DNA of 64,000 nucleotides from JAAYOS01 sp050950785 (lineage in GTDB: Bacteria > Bacillota > Clostridia > Oscillospirales > JAAYOS01). The stretch covers positions 124,001 through 188,000 of the forward strand of contig JBMNIG010000007.1 of assembly GCA_050950785.1 (NCBI GenBank), given 5' to 3'. The first letter of the stretch is position 1. Each line of letters opens with the position of its first letter. The notes under the pieces are model-generated. The model searched no databases, had not been told where the DNA came from, and saw only the letters and a program-made list of their open reading frames with translations. Shown in pieces: positions 8,617 through 17,909 of this stretch. Made by a program: the position numbers and the translations under genes.

Positions 8617-10404
8617 ATGGAAGTAAAGAAAAGAAAAGAAATGGATCCTAAGTTTCAATGGGACTATTCCCACATGTTTGAGAACAAAGAGACTTGGGAA
8701 AAAGCGTTCAATGAAGCAGAAGGTTTTATAAGCAAGGTACAGAGTGTGGCAGGAACTTTGGGACAGTCTGCCGAGTCACTTAAAAACGGCCTGGATACTA
8801 TTTATCAGGCATATGAGAAGGCAGAGCTTGTATATCTTTATGCCTTCCTGCACAAGTCGGGGGACAACGGTGATCCGGAGTATCAAGATATGGCTGCTCG
8901 CGCTACTAAACTTCTTGTAGCTCTTGAGACTGCGGCTTCTTTTTCCGAGCCCGAAATCCTCGCAATTCCTGAGGATAAGCTGAACGAATACCTCAAATAT
9001 GAAGGTCTGAAAACTTATCGCCATAAGATTCACAATATCGCAAGAGCAAGGGCTCACACTCTTGATGCCGAGAAAGAGCGTATGCTTGCAATGCTCGGTG
9101 ACGCAGCACAAACTCCAAGCGACAGCTTCGAGATGCTCGAGAGCGTTGACATGACATTCCCCAAAATCGTTGACGAGAATGGCAATGAAGTTGAACTGAC
9201 ACACGGAAACTTCAGTGTTTTCCGTGAGAGTAAGGATCGCCGCGTGCGTGAAGAGGCATTCGAAAAGTATTTTGGTGAGTTTAAGCGCTATCTCAACACC
9301 TTTGCCGCAATGTATTCCGGATCTGTAAAGTTTGACACTTTTTATTCGGATGTGCGCAATTTTGATAATCCGTGTGAAGCAGCGCTGTTTGGAAGCAATG
9401 TTCCCGTTTCCGTCTATGAGCAGCTGATTGAAGCCGTCCATTCAGGGCTGAAAACGATGCGCCGCTATCTCGAGCTGAGAAAAAAGGTGCTTGGCCTTGC
9501 TGAGTTAGACATGTATGACCTCTATACTCCAATCGTTGATGATGTGGATTACAAAGTCCCGTACGAAAAGGCAAAGGAGCTTGTCAAAGAGGCGCTGAAA
9601 CCGCTGGGCGAGGATTATCAGAAACTACTTGATAAAGCCTACTCAGAAAATTGGATCGATGTATATGAGAACAAAGGTAAGACAACTGGTGCGTTCTCTT
9701 GCGGAGTTTATGGAGTTCACCCGTATGTGCTCTTAAACTATACAGACACTCTTGACGACGCTTTTACACTTGCACATGAGCTTGGGCATGCTATGCATTC
9801 ATATCTGTCCAGTAACGCTCAGGACTATGTCAATCACAACTACCGCATTTTAGTTGCTGAAGTTGCGTCTACTGTAAACGAAGTATTGCTTACAAAGTAT
9901 CTGCTTTCCATTGAAACGGATAGAAAGCGTAGAGCTTTTATTCTCAACCATTTCCTTGAGGGATTCCGCCTGACTGTATTCCGTCAGACGCTCTTTGCAG
10001 AGTTTGAGAAGAAGGCTCATGATATGTACAAGAGTGGTATTTCCCTGACCGCTCAGTCGCTGAATAAGGTTTACAGGGAACTCAATGAGCTCTACTATGA
10101 AGGAGCAAAAGTAAACGAACTTATGGATGTTGAATGGGCGAGGATACCACACTTCTATAGAGCGTTCTATGTGTATCAGTATGCTACCGGTTTCTGCAGC
10201 GCCGTTTCGATAGCAGACAGGATTCTGGAAACAGGGGATGCATCGGATTATCTGAAGTTCCTATCATTGGGCGGCAGTGATTATCCGCTTGAAGAGCTCA
10301 AGGTGGCTGGTATAGATTTGACAAGGCCTGAACCTGTGGCGGACGCGTTGAAGGTGTTTGATGAGAGCCTTCAAGAGCTTGAGTCGATTTTGTTGAGCGA
10401 TTAG
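8617..10404 (+). CDS. pepF: Oligoendopeptidase F (peptidase family M3)
   Basis: Zinc metallopeptidase of 595 residues that cleaves short peptides in the cytoplasm. The HEXXH zinc motif is in LAHELGHAMHSYLSS (about residue 387), and the third ligand is expected in the helix around LVAEVASTVNEVLL. The C-terminal YQYATGFCSAVSIA segment is characteristic of PepF. The ATG at 8617 has TAGGAGGA 6 nt upstream; the frame is open further into paaK but lacks another such site. Only 19 nt separate it from paaK. Confidence 0.93.
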   Translation: MEVKKRKEMDPKFQWDYSHMFENKETWEKAFNEAEGFISKVQSVAGTLGQSAESLKNGLDTIYQAYEKAELVYLYAFLHKSGDNGDPEYQDMAARATKLLVALETAASFSEPEILAIPEDKLNEYLKYEGLKTYRHKIHNIARARAHTLDAEKERMLAMLGDAAQTPSDSFEMLESVDMTFPKIVDENGNEVELTHGNFSVFRESKDRRVREEAFEKYFGEFKRYLNTFAAMYSGSVKFDTFYSDVRNFDNPCEAALFGSNVPVSVYEQLIEAVHSGLKTMRRYLELRKKVLGLAELDMYDLYTPIVDDVDYKVPYEKAKELVKEALKPLGEDYQKLLDKAYSENWIDVYENKGKTTGAFSCGVYGVHPYVLLNYTDTLDDAFTLAHELGHAMHSYLSSNAQDYVNHNYRILVAEVASTVNEVLLTKYLLSIETDRKRRAFILNHFLEGFRLTVFRQTLFAEFEKKAHDMYKSGISLTAQSLNKVYRELNELYYEGAKVNELMDVEWARIPHFYRAFYVYQYATGFCSAVSIADRILETGDASDYLKFLSLGGSDYPLEELKVAGIDLTRPEPVADALKVFDESLQELESILLSD

Positions 10405-10701
10405 CGATTACTAATAAGCAAACTTTTGTTTTGATATACCTCAGTAAGCCTCTGATATGCAGCCTTTATAACGGGTATCGCATTTACCATTTCCCATAGC
10501 CTGATGAAGGTAATTTGCGAACTTAGCAGAGTCTTAAATAGCAAGGTAATAAAAACATTGCAGATGAGAAGTGCTAGTTCAAAAAGTTCAAGGTGCTATG
10601 ATCGATTTCAGTACAAGCTCGACAATAGTTGTAAGCGCTCAGAAAAGATAGCCCACTCTGGGTTGATACAGCACGATCTTAGTAAAATAGCAACATAGCT
10701 T

Positions 10702-10812
10702 AACAATGACAGCACATGCAAAAAGGATGGCAACATAACTTTCGCGACAGTGACGATGCTATGTCTGAGAAAGCTTATGTTACGCCATTGCATGCAGTGC
10801 TGTCATTGTGTT
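10702..10812. repeat. Large imperfect palindrome (about 111 bp) between pepF and the ACT gene
   Basis: AACAATGACAGCAC (10702-10715) is the near-perfect complement of GTGCTGTCATTGTGTT (10797-10812). Inside, GGCAACATAACTTTC (10730-10744) pairs with GAAAGCTTATGTTACGCC. The whole can fold into one long hairpin. It may be a MITE-like element or an attenuator. The rest of 10405-10899 shows no gene. Confidence 0.5.
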
Positions 10813-10899
10813 GTTGCAAAAAAATATGAATTACTGTATACTAAAAAGTAATAGGAAAGTAATAATATGATAATATTTGCTGCCTGAGGAGGTCATGCG

Positions 10900-11331
10900 A
10901 TGTTTATTAATCAGATCTCTGTTTTTATTGAAAATCGTCCGGGCAGACTCTACGCGATAACGAAAACCCTAAGCGATAACAATATTGATATCCGTGCCCT
11001 TTCGCTTGCCGATACAACCAATTTCGGTATACTACGCCTTATCGTAAACGACCCTGTTCGAGCAGATAAGGTATTGCGTGACAACGGGTTTACCGTGAGC
11101 ACCACGAAGGTATTGGCTGTACAGGTAGATGACAAGCCGGGAGGGCTGCACTCCATTCTTGAAAAGCTATATGAGCAGTCTATTGGAGTCGAGTACGCGT
11201 ATGCGTTTATTACGCGGAAGGCCAACGGTGCCTTTGTGATATTGCGCGTAGAAGACAATGAGAAGGCAGCGCAATATTTGAAATCCTGCGGTGTAAAAAT
11301 AATTGAGGATGACGAAATATATTCTCTTTAA
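10900..11331 (+). CDS. Tandem ACT-domain protein, putative amino-acid-binding regulator
   Basis: A 143-residue protein made of two ACT domains (about 1-65 and 70-140). The first begins INQISVFIENRPGRL with the glycine turn typical of ACT ligand sites; the second begins VLAVQVDDKPGGLHSIL. Double-ACT proteins of this size are widespread in Clostridia and presumably bind amino acids as dimers. No catalytic domain is attached. GAGGAGG precedes the ATG. It is followed after 26 nt by a PLP enzyme, so the two are probably an operon and the ligand may relate to sulfur or aromatic amino acids; that link is inference. Confidence 0.85.
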   Translation: MFINQISVFIENRPGRLYAITKTLSDNNIDIRALSLADTTNFGILRLIVNDPVRADKVLRDNGFTVSTTKVLAVQVDDKPGGLHSILEKLYEQSIGVEYAYAFITRKANGAFVILRVEDNEKAAQYLKSCGVKIIEDDEIYSL

Positions 11332-11357
11332 CCGCTAACAACCACCTTGGAGGTAAT

Positions 11358-12617
11358 ATGATGACCGAAATCAGCAAAGAAGTTCGGCTAATGGCAGACC
11401 AGGCCGAGCGCTCTCTTGCCGGTATATTTCAAAAGATCGATAAAACGGCGGAACGCAACACCGAGAGAGTACTATCGGCGTTCCGCCGTCATTCTGTGTC
11501 GGATTCCCTGTTTGCCGGCACCACCGGCTACGGCTACGATGACCGCGGCCGCGACACTCTCGATAAGATCTACGCAGATGTTTTTGGATGCGAAGCAGGT
11601 CTTGTGCGACTTGGTTTTGTAAATGGCACTCATGCGATAACCGCTGCGCTATTTGCAGCTTTGGAGCCGGGCCAGGTGCTTCTCTCGGCCGTAGGTGCAC
11701 CGTATGATACTTTGCACGGCGTTATTGGAATAAGCGGAGAACACTTCGGTTCTTTGAAAATGTATGGAATTGGATACAGACAGGTGGAAACACTGGAGGA
11801 CGGCAAACCTGATATTGACGGGATTTTACAGGCTGCTGCATCGAAAGATGTTGGAGCTGTTTTGATACAGCGTTCGCGCGGATATTCCACAAGGCCGTCA
11901 CTGTCGGTAAGCGAGATAAAGGAGCTGTGCAGACAAATACGTAAGGTCAGCAATGCAAATATCGTTGTTGACAACTGCTACGGTGAGTTTGCGGAAGCCG
12001 AAGAACCCGGTGGCCCCGACGGTGGTGATTTGCTGTGTGGTTCGCTGATCAAAAACCCCGGCGGGGGAATTGCGGAATCCGGTGGATATGTTGTAGGTCG
12101 GGCGGATTTAGTGGAGCGTGCCGCATTTAGGCTTACCGTCCCCGGTATCGGAGGCGAGTGCGGCAGCACGTTTGGACAAAACAGGTTGCTGTATCAGGGT
12201 CTGTTCTTGGCGCCCCACATTGTTGCTAACAGCTTGAAAACAGCTGTATTTTGCGCTAAAATGACAGAGATGGCCGGTTTTGATTCTTCTCCGAGATGGG
12301 ACGAAGATCGTTACGATATCATTCAGATGATCGAGTTTGGAGATCCGGAGGCAGTAAAAGCATTTTGTCAAGGTATTCAGGCTGCATCACCGGTTGATTC
12401 ATATGTAACACCTGAGCCGTGGCCAATGCCCGGATATGACTGCGATGTTATTATGGCGGCGGGTACGTTTATTCAAGGTGCCTCGATCGAACTGAGTTGC
12501 GATGCACCGATGCGTCCGCCATATGTTGCTTACCTGCAGGGCGGTCTCACTTATGAATCGGGCAAGATTGGGGTCATGCTTGCACTTAGCAGAATATTAG
12601 AGCAGAAAAATTCTTGA
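11358..12617 (+). CDS. Methionine gamma-lyase family PLP enzyme (aluminum-resistance protein type)
   Basis: A 419-residue fold-type I PLP enzyme of the Met_gamma_lyase/YnbB family. The PLP lysine is in GSLIKNPGGGIAESGGY. IVVDNCYGEFAE carries the PLP-ring aspartate, and GTTGYGYDDRGRDTLDKIY is the conserved N-terminal motif of the family. A reaction on a sulfur amino acid is likely, but the physiological substrate of these proteins is not established. Two in-frame ATGs at 11358 and 11361 share the TTGGAGG site; the first is given. It lies 26 nt after the double-ACT gene and 36 nt before ruvC. Confidence 0.85.
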   Translation: MMTEISKEVRLMADQAERSLAGIFQKIDKTAERNTERVLSAFRRHSVSDSLFAGTTGYGYDDRGRDTLDKIYADVFGCEAGLVRLGFVNGTHAITAALFAALEPGQVLLSAVGAPYDTLHGVIGISGEHFGSLKMYGIGYRQVETLEDGKPDIDGILQAAASKDVGAVLIQRSRGYSTRPSLSVSEIKELCRQIRKVSNANIVVDNCYGEFAEAEEPGGPDGGDLLCGSLIKNPGGGIAESGGYVVGRADLVERAAFRLTVPGIGGECGSTFGQNRLLYQGLFLAPHIVANSLKTAVFCAKMTEMAGFDSSPRWDEDRYDIIQMIEFGDPEAVKAFCQGIQAASPVDSYVTPEPWPMPGYDCDVIMAAGTFIQGASIELSCDAPMRPPYVAYLQGGLTYESGKIGVMLALSRILEQKNS

Positions 12618-12653
12618 TAGAATGAAGATTACGTCATTTATGGTATTTAGTTT

Positions 12654-13154
12654 ATGATTATATTGGGTATTGATCCTGGGATCGCAACTGTAGGTTACGG
12701 TGTTGTAAACTACAACAGGAACAATTTCAGTGTGATACAGTACGGGGTAATAAAGACCGCCGCGGGCCTGCCCGCAAGCACTCGACTTCTCGAGATATCA
12801 AACGATATCGGCACACTTATTGAAACCTATAAACCTGATTGCGCAGCGGTGGAGGAACTGTTCTTTACGAATAACCGCAAGACAGGAATACAGGTTGCCC
12901 AAGGCAGAGGCGTAATATTGTTAGAGTGCTGTAGAAGGAATGTTCCTTTGTATGAATACACCCCCCTACAAGTAAAGCAGGCAGTTGTGGGGTATGGCAG
13001 GGCAGAAAAGAAGCAGGTCATGGAAATGACGCGGCTTATTTTGAATTTGGATAAGGTTCCAAAGCCTGACGACGCGGCTGACGCACTAGCCATAGCAATC
13101 TGCCATGGACATTCATCCGGTGCTCAGGGCATACATATTGATAACTCTACATAA
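12654..13154 (+). CDS. ruvC: Crossover junction endodeoxyribonuclease RuvC
   Basis: Resolvase that cuts Holliday junctions during recombinational repair, working with RuvAB. The 166-residue protein shows the acidic catalytic residues of the RNase H-like fold: GIDPG at the N-terminus, VEELFFTNN in the middle, and KPDDAADALAIAICH at the C-terminus. Length is normal. The ATG at 12654 is the only start that keeps the MIILGIDPG N-terminus, though its ribosome binding site is weak. ruvA follows after a 192-nt gap with its own likely promoter. Confidence 0.95.
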   Translation: MIILGIDPGIATVGYGVVNYNRNNFSVIQYGVIKTAAGLPASTRLLEISNDIGTLIETYKPDCAAVEELFFTNNRKTGIQVAQGRGVILLECCRRNVPLYEYTPLQVKQAVVGYGRAEKKQVMEMTRLILNLDKVPKPDDAADALAIAICHGHSSGAQGIHIDNST

Positions 13155-13216
13155 AACAAGGGGACGGTTACCTGTCTTAGAGTTCACTCAAGGGCAAGGG
13201 GATGGTTCCTCAATCT
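13155..13216. repeat. Two degenerate copies of a GGGGA(C/T)GGTT short repeat
   Basis: CAAGGGGACGGTTACCTGTC (from 13157) and CAAGGGGATGGTTCCTCAAT (from 13195) share most positions. Motifs of this kind occur as dispersed repeats in Firmicutes intergenic regions. Confidence 0.4.
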
Positions 13217-13283
13217 GAGCGCTAGATAATATCAACTTGTTACCTGTTATTAGATATGGGAAAGTTTTTTTCTCTTGCGCTGT

Positions 13284-13311
13284 ATGACATTTTGGGTGCA
13301 AGAGTTATAAT
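13284..13311 (+). promoter_or_regulatory. Candidate promoter for ruvAB-glmM
   Basis: ATGACA (13284-13289), a 16-bp spacer and TATAAT (13306-13311), 36 nt before the ruvA start. Confidence 0.5.
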
Positions 13312-13346
13312 ACAGCAATTTATAGCAAACCAAATGGAGGGCCGTT

Positions 13347-13955
13347 ATGTTTTATTATATTGAAGGCAATATTGCTCATAAGGAAAGCGGCCTTGCCGTT
13401 ATTGATGCAGGTGGCGTGGGATACGCATGCAATACGTCGCTCAACACACTCTCTCAACTTGAGACAGGTACTCGTACACGCCTGTATACTTATGTACATA
13501 TTCGCGAGGACATTTTTGATATATACGGTTTTCTGACACGTGAAGAACTCAATTGCTTTAAGATGTTGATTTCTATATCCGGTGTTGGTCCGAAAGCGGC
13601 TATATCAGTGTTGTCAACAGTAACACCCGGTCAGTTGGCGATGGCCGTGATTACTGATGACGAAAAGACACTTACAAGAGCACAGGGAATTGGTAAAAAG
13701 ACCGCACAGCGTATTATACTCGAGTTGAAAGATAAGATGAAAAAGGAACAGCTCCAGGCCGCAACAGCAGAAGGATTTACTGGCATAGATATGTCAATAC
13801 GATCCAAGGCATCGGAAGCCGCGGCTGCTCTCGGCGTTCTTGGATACAGTTCTCAGGAAGCGGCTGCCGCTCTTAAAGGAATAGATACTGAGAGTATACC
13901 TGTGGAAGAGATAGTTAGGCTTGCTCTCAAAAATATGGCAGGTGGCAAGTTATGA
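13347..13955 (+). CDS. ruvA: Holliday junction branch migration protein RuvA
   Basis: Tetrameric protein that binds Holliday junctions and loads the RuvB motor. The 202 residues comprise the OB-fold domain, the helix-hairpin-helix region (ISGVGPKAAISVLS and AQGIGKKTAQRIILELK) and the C-terminal RuvB-contacting domain (ALGVLGYSSQEAAAAL). GGAGG precedes the ATG at 13347. The stop overlaps the ruvB start by 4 nt (ATGA). Confidence 0.96.
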   Translation: MFYYIEGNIAHKESGLAVIDAGGVGYACNTSLNTLSQLETGTRTRLYTYVHIREDIFDIYGFLTREELNCFKMLISISGVGPKAAISVLSTVTPGQLAMAVITDDEKTLTRAQGIGKKTAQRIILELKDKMKKEQLQAATAEGFTGIDMSIRSKASEAAAALGVLGYSSQEAAAALKGIDTESIPVEEIVRLALKNMAGGKL

Positions 13956-15004
13956 GTATAGAATTTCGAGATAGTCTGGAGGAGCGGATCGTATCCTCTA
14001 CCCTTACCGGAGGAGATGAAACTGAGGTTTCGCTGAGACCTCATACGATCACTGAATATATTGGTCAGACTAAAGCCAAGGAAAACCTGACGGTGTACAT
14101 CGAGGCTGCGAAAATGCGCGGTGAATCGATGGACCATGTACTTCTGTACGGACCTCCCGGGCTTGGAAAGACAACGCTTGCCGGAGTTATAGCAAATGAG
14201 ATGGGCGCCAACATTCGTATCACTTCGGGCCCTGCAATTGAGAAAGCGGGGGATTTAGCCGCTCTGCTTACAAATCTCAACCAAAACGATATCCTGTTTA
14301 TAGACGAGATCCACCGTCTTAACAGATCAGTTGAAGAGATCCTCTATCCTGCAATGGAGGACTATGCCCTTGATATCATCATAGGAAAAGGCCCCTCGGC
14401 CCGCTCGATTAGGCTTGATCTTCCCAAGTTCACTCTTGTCGGAGCTACAACAAGGGCAGGTCAGCTATCGGCTCCACTTCGCGACCGGTTTGGGGTCATA
14501 CTGAGGTTGGAACTTTATACGTCGGAAGAATTACTGCAGATAGTGTGCCGCAGTGCCTCTATTCTACAGATCGACATCGAAAAGGAAGGCGCATATGAAA
14601 TAGCAAGGCGCTCACGGGGCACACCGCGTATTGCCAACCGGCTGCTTAGACGTGTTCGCGACTATGCGCAGGTCAAAGCCGACGGCATCATCACAAAGGA
14701 TGTGGCAGATCTGGCACTTAATATGCTCGAGGTTGATGATATCGGACTTGATGCCACAGACAGACGTATGCTCCAAAGCATTATAAACTATTTTGGTGGG
14801 GGTCCGGTGGGACTTGAAACACTGGCAGCAACGATTGGTGAAGAATCTATAACACTTGAGGATGTGTATGAGCCGTATTTGCTGCAGTTAGGTTTTTTGA
14901 ACCGGACACCGCGTGGAAGATGCGCGACAAAGCTGGCATATGATCACTTAAAAATACCTTACAGTGGTGATCAGGATTCACAACAACAATCACTATTTGA
15001 ATAA
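13952..15004 (+). CDS. ruvB: Holliday junction branch migration ATPase RuvB
   Basis: Hexameric AAA+ helicase motor that drives branch migration on RuvA-bound junctions. In its 350 residues the Walker A is GPPGLGKTTL, Walker B is ILFIDEIHR, sensor 1 is GATTRAG, and the arginine finger region is APLRDRFG. The C-terminal winged helix contains GGGPVGLETLAATIGEE. The start overlaps the end of ruvA by 4 nt, which indicates translational coupling. Confidence 0.97.
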   Translation: MSIEFRDSLEERIVSSTLTGGDETEVSLRPHTITEYIGQTKAKENLTVYIEAAKMRGESMDHVLLYGPPGLGKTTLAGVIANEMGANIRITSGPAIEKAGDLAALLTNLNQNDILFIDEIHRLNRSVEEILYPAMEDYALDIIIGKGPSARSIRLDLPKFTLVGATTRAGQLSAPLRDRFGVILRLELYTSEELLQIVCRSASILQIDIEKEGAYEIARRSRGTPRIANRLLRRVRDYAQVKADGIITKDVADLALNMLEVDDIGLDATDRRMLQSIINYFGGGPVGLETLAATIGEESITLEDVYEPYLLQLGFLNRTPRGRCATKLAYDHLKIPYSGDQDSQQQSLFE

Positions 15005-15034
15005 GATATATTTTATTTATCGGCAGGAGGGCTT

Positions 15035-16375
15035 ATGGGCAGACTGTTTGGAACAGACGGGATCCGCGGCGTTGCCAACGAAAATTTGAGCTGCGATCTT
15101 GCACTTCGTGCGGGACAGGCGGCAGCTGAAGTACTCACCGAGGCATCGCACCGCAAGCCGCTAATATTAATTGGAAAAGATACACGCATATCCTCGGATA
15201 TGTTTGAGGCAGCACTTACTGCCGGTATATGTTCGGTTGGTGGAGATGTGTTACTGCTTGGCACCGTTCCCACGCCTGCAGTTGCATACCTTACAAGAAA
15301 ACTCGGCGCAGATGCCGGTATAATGATTTCTGCGTCCCACAACCCCTATGAGCATAATGGTATAAAGATCTTCAATTCAGAGGGATTCAAGCTTTCAGAT
15401 GAGCTGGAGGACAGGATCGAGGAACGCATTAATAACGGTGTCCAGTTGAAAACACACGACAGTATTGGTGCCGTAAAAAGAAGCAGTACAGCGATACATC
15501 AGTACATAGACCATGTAGCCGGCTGCATTAAGAGCGATCTGAAAGGTCTTCGCATTTTGGTGGACTGCGCTAATGGATCGGCCTCTGTCACTGCCAGAAG
15601 CATATTTGAACGATTCAAAGCCGAAACAGAAATTTTATTCGACGCACCGAATGGTGTAAACATTAATAATCAGTGTGGCTCAACGCACCTCGATAACTTG
15701 GCAAAAATGGTTGTTGCGGGTGGATATGACATTGGAATAGCATTTGACGGCGACGCTGACCGCTGCCTCGTAGTAAACGAAAAGGGCGAAATCGTCGACG
15801 GCGACCACATAATGGCTGTTTGCGGCCTACATATGAAAAAAGCCGGTAAGCTTGCTAAAGACACTATCGTAGCCACTGTCATGTCAAACCTGGGATTCCA
15901 TATGTTTCTTGAAGAGAATGGCTTAAAAGCGATAACGGCAGCTGTTGGTGACCGCTACGTTTTAGAAGAGATGCAGAAGGGCGGATATGTGCTCGGGGGA
16001 GAACAGTCTGGGCACTTGATATTTTTGGATGAAGAGACAACCGGTGACGGCCAGTTTACCGCTATGAAGTACTTGGAGATATTGGCTGAATCCGGATTGA
16101 AGGCGTCCGAACTTGATGCGGGTATAAAACAGTATCCTCAGGTTCTGAAAAATGTGACGGTTCATCCGGATGTAAAGCATATTTTGGCTGAGGATGAAGC
16201 TGTTAAGAAAGCTACTGCTGAAGCGCAAAATATCTTGGGTAAGAATGGGCGCATTCTTGTACGCCCATCAGGTACTGAGCCGCTGGTTCGGGTCATGGTT
16301 GAAGGATTTGATGATGCACTTGTACATAAGGCTTGCGATTTGATCGTGTCAGCGATTGAAAGCTTAAGACGATAA
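15035..16375 (+). CDS. glmM: Phosphoglucosamine mutase
   Basis: Converts glucosamine-6-phosphate to glucosamine-1-phosphate for peptidoglycan precursor synthesis. The 446-residue length is typical. The phosphoserine loop is ISASHNPYEHNGIK, the metal loop is FDGDADRC, the sugar-binding loop is GGEQSGH, and the phosphate-binding loop is RPSGTEPLVRVM. GCAGGAGG precedes the ATG at 15035. It lies 30 nt after ruvB and is likely read from the same transcript. Confidence 0.96.
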   Translation: MGRLFGTDGIRGVANENLSCDLALRAGQAAAEVLTEASHRKPLILIGKDTRISSDMFEAALTAGICSVGGDVLLLGTVPTPAVAYLTRKLGADAGIMISASHNPYEHNGIKIFNSEGFKLSDELEDRIEERINNGVQLKTHDSIGAVKRSSTAIHQYIDHVAGCIKSDLKGLRILVDCANGSASVTARSIFERFKAETEILFDAPNGVNINNQCGSTHLDNLAKMVVAGGYDIGIAFDGDADRCLVVNEKGEIVDGDHIMAVCGLHMKKAGKLAKDTIVATVMSNLGFHMFLEENGLKAITAAVGDRYVLEEMQKGGYVLGGEQSGHLIFLDEETTGDGQFTAMKYLEILAESGLKASELDAGIKQYPQVLKNVTVHPDVKHILAEDEAVKKATAEAQNILGKNGRILVRPSGTEPLVRVMVEGFDDALVHKACDLIVSAIESLRR

Positions 16376-16425
16376 TACGTACAATTTGAACAATTCATTG
16401 CGAAAAAAAGGCAGCATGTTTAGTC

Positions 16426-16453
16426 TTGCAAAGTTGTGCAAATATGCTATAAT
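16426..16453 (+). promoter_or_regulatory. Promoter of tRNA-Pro
   Basis: TTGCAA (16426-16431), 16-bp spacer and consensus TATAAT (16448-16453) with an extended TG motif just before it, about 40 nt upstream of the tRNA. Confidence 0.75.
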
Positions 16454-16492
16454 ACTTTTTGTGACTGTTTTAGAATAAGCAGTCACGAACTC

Positions 16493-16569
16493 CGAGGCGT
16501 AGCTCAGTTTGGTAGAGTGCTTGGTTTGGGACCAAGATGCCGCAGGTTCGAGTCCTGTCGCCTCGACCA
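16493..16569 (+). tRNA. tRNA-Pro (anticodon TGG)
   Basis: The acceptor arms CGAGGCG (16493-16499) and CGCCTCG (16559-16565) pair perfectly. The anticodon stem is CTTGG/CCAAG with loop TTTGGGA, which gives anticodon TGG at 16527-16529. The T-loop is TTCGAGT. The discriminator is A and CCA is encoded at 16567-16569. Confidence 0.97.
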
Positions 16570-16596
16570 TGATTTATCGACCGAGATAGATACAGT

Positions 16597-16624
16597 GAAA
16601 GCCAGCCCAAAAGGGCTGGCTTTC
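16597..16624 (+). terminator. Terminator after tRNA-Pro
   Basis: GAAAGCCAGCCC (16597-16608) pairs perfectly with GGGCTGGCTTTC (16613-16624) over a 4-nt loop. A second hairpin, TACCGTAC/GTACGGTA, at 16645-16666 is followed by TTTTCG. Confidence 0.75.
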
Positions 16625-16679
16625 ATTATGTCAATTAGGGATTTTACCGTACAGGAATGTACGGTATTTTCGTGTTGTC

Positions 16680-17774
16680 TCAGAAATCGAAGCCTTTCCA
16701 TACTGGTTCTCTGGTATATGGATGCGCTTCTTCATCTCCACGTAGAACTCGCAGTACGGCTCCTGCCATTTCCTCCTGCTCCATTTCTCCGGGGTAGACG
16801 GTGATTGGCGCAATCCAGCCGCAGCGGCTGCGGATGCCCTCCACAATGTCATCAAAACGGACAAGCCCGCCGGTCAACAAAATGCCGTCCACTTTACCAC
16901 AGAGTACGGTGCTCATTGCCCCGATTTCTTTGCAGATCTGATATATCATGGCGTTCCACACCAAAACCGCTTTCCGGTCTCCGGTTTCCACCATTTGGTG
17001 TACCTTATCTGCATTGGAGGTGCCGAAATGGCTGACAAAGCCTCCGGCCCGGGAGCACATGAGTCGTACCTCTTCTATAGAATGTTGTTCAAGATAGTCC
17101 AACAGGCCAAGTATCGGAACATTACCGATGCGGGTGGGTGAGTAGGGACCGTCTCCGCCGGAGCCAATGTTGCCGTCCACCATTTTTCCACGATCATGGG
17201 CATTTATCGTCACACCGCCGTCAATATGGGCAACCACAAAGCGGCAGGCCTCGTAGCGCCTACCCATGGATTTTGCATGGTAATGGGCTACTGCCTTTTG
17301 ATTTAAGGCGTGTGTCTGGGCGTTCCGGTATAATCCGGCGATGCCGGTCATACGGGCATAGTCGCAGAGTTCATCAACATTGGTGGGACTAACAGTGAAC
17401 ATTTTTCCACCATACTCCATGCAGAGCTCATAAGCCAACAGTACACCCAGTTTTGCTGCATGCTCGCTACCGCCCACTGCATTCAACGTATCGCGGTAGA
17501 GCCAATAATCGATTGGCATTACACCTGCACGCTGAGGGTATGCACTTCCACCTCGACCCACAAATACATTTACATCCTCAGGAGTATGACCGTTCCTCTG
17601 CAGTATGTTCAAAACCACCTGTTTACGAAATGGAACTTGGTCATTCACTGAGGGGTACTGCAATAAGACAGGAGCGTCATGAAACTCGCTTTCCTCAAAA
17701 AGTAAGGTATCATCTTCAAACAGACTGACTTTTGTGGAGGTTGAGCCGGGGTTTATTACGAGAATTTTTATCAT
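16680..17774 (-). CDS. buk: Butyrate kinase
   Basis: ASKHA-family acyl kinase that makes ATP and butyrate from butyryl phosphate (or the reverse). The 364-residue protein starts MIKILVINPGSTSTK, the phosphate-1 motif of acetate and butyrate kinases. It has FVGRGGSAYPQRAGV, AHIDGGVTINAH and GNIGSGGDGPYSPTR, which are typical of Buk. The ATG at 17774 is chosen because GGAAGG lies 7 nt upstream; ATG 17777 is also possible. No phosphotransbutyrylase gene is next to it, so its partner enzyme must be elsewhere. A related branched-chain acyl kinase is the main alternative. Confidence 0.9.
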   Translation of the reverse strand: MIKILVINPGSTSTKVSLFEDDTLLFEESEFHDAPVLLQYPSVNDQVPFRKQVVLNILQRNGHTPEDVNVFVGRGGSAYPQRAGVMPIDYWLYRDTLNAVGGSEHAAKLGVLLAYELCMEYGGKMFTVSPTNVDELCDYARMTGIAGLYRNAQTHALNQKAVAHYHAKSMGRRYEACRFVVAHIDGGVTINAHDRGKMVDGNIGSGGDGPYSPTRIGNVPILGLLDYLEQHSIEEVRLMCSRAGGFVSHFGTSNADKVHQMVETGDRKAVLVWNAMIYQICKEIGAMSTVLCGKVDGILLTGGLVRFDDIVEGIRSRCGWIAPITVYPGEMEQEEMAGAVLRVLRGDEEAHPYTREPVWKGFDF

Positions 17775-17832
17775 CATTGATCCTTCCAAATATCTCAGAA
17801 TTTAAGACGGTATATAATACTGCCAAGGATAA

Positions 17833-17860
17833 ATTATAGCATGTCTCACTTTATTTTCAA
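17833..17860 (-). promoter_or_regulatory. Promoter of butyrate kinase gene
   Basis: On the minus strand TTGAAA (17860-17855), 16-bp spacer and TATAAT (17838-17833) with an extended TG motif, about 60 nt before the buk start. buk is therefore probably a separate transcript from the MFS gene upstream. Confidence 0.65.
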
Positions 17861-17909
17861 CGAGTTAACAAGACTAATAATCAAGGGTACCTGCAGCAGG
17901 ATAGGAGTG

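Noticed and set aside
8776..9441. 221-codon minus-strand frame inside pepF
   Set aside because: Shadow of pepF, whose frame carries HEXXH and full family length.
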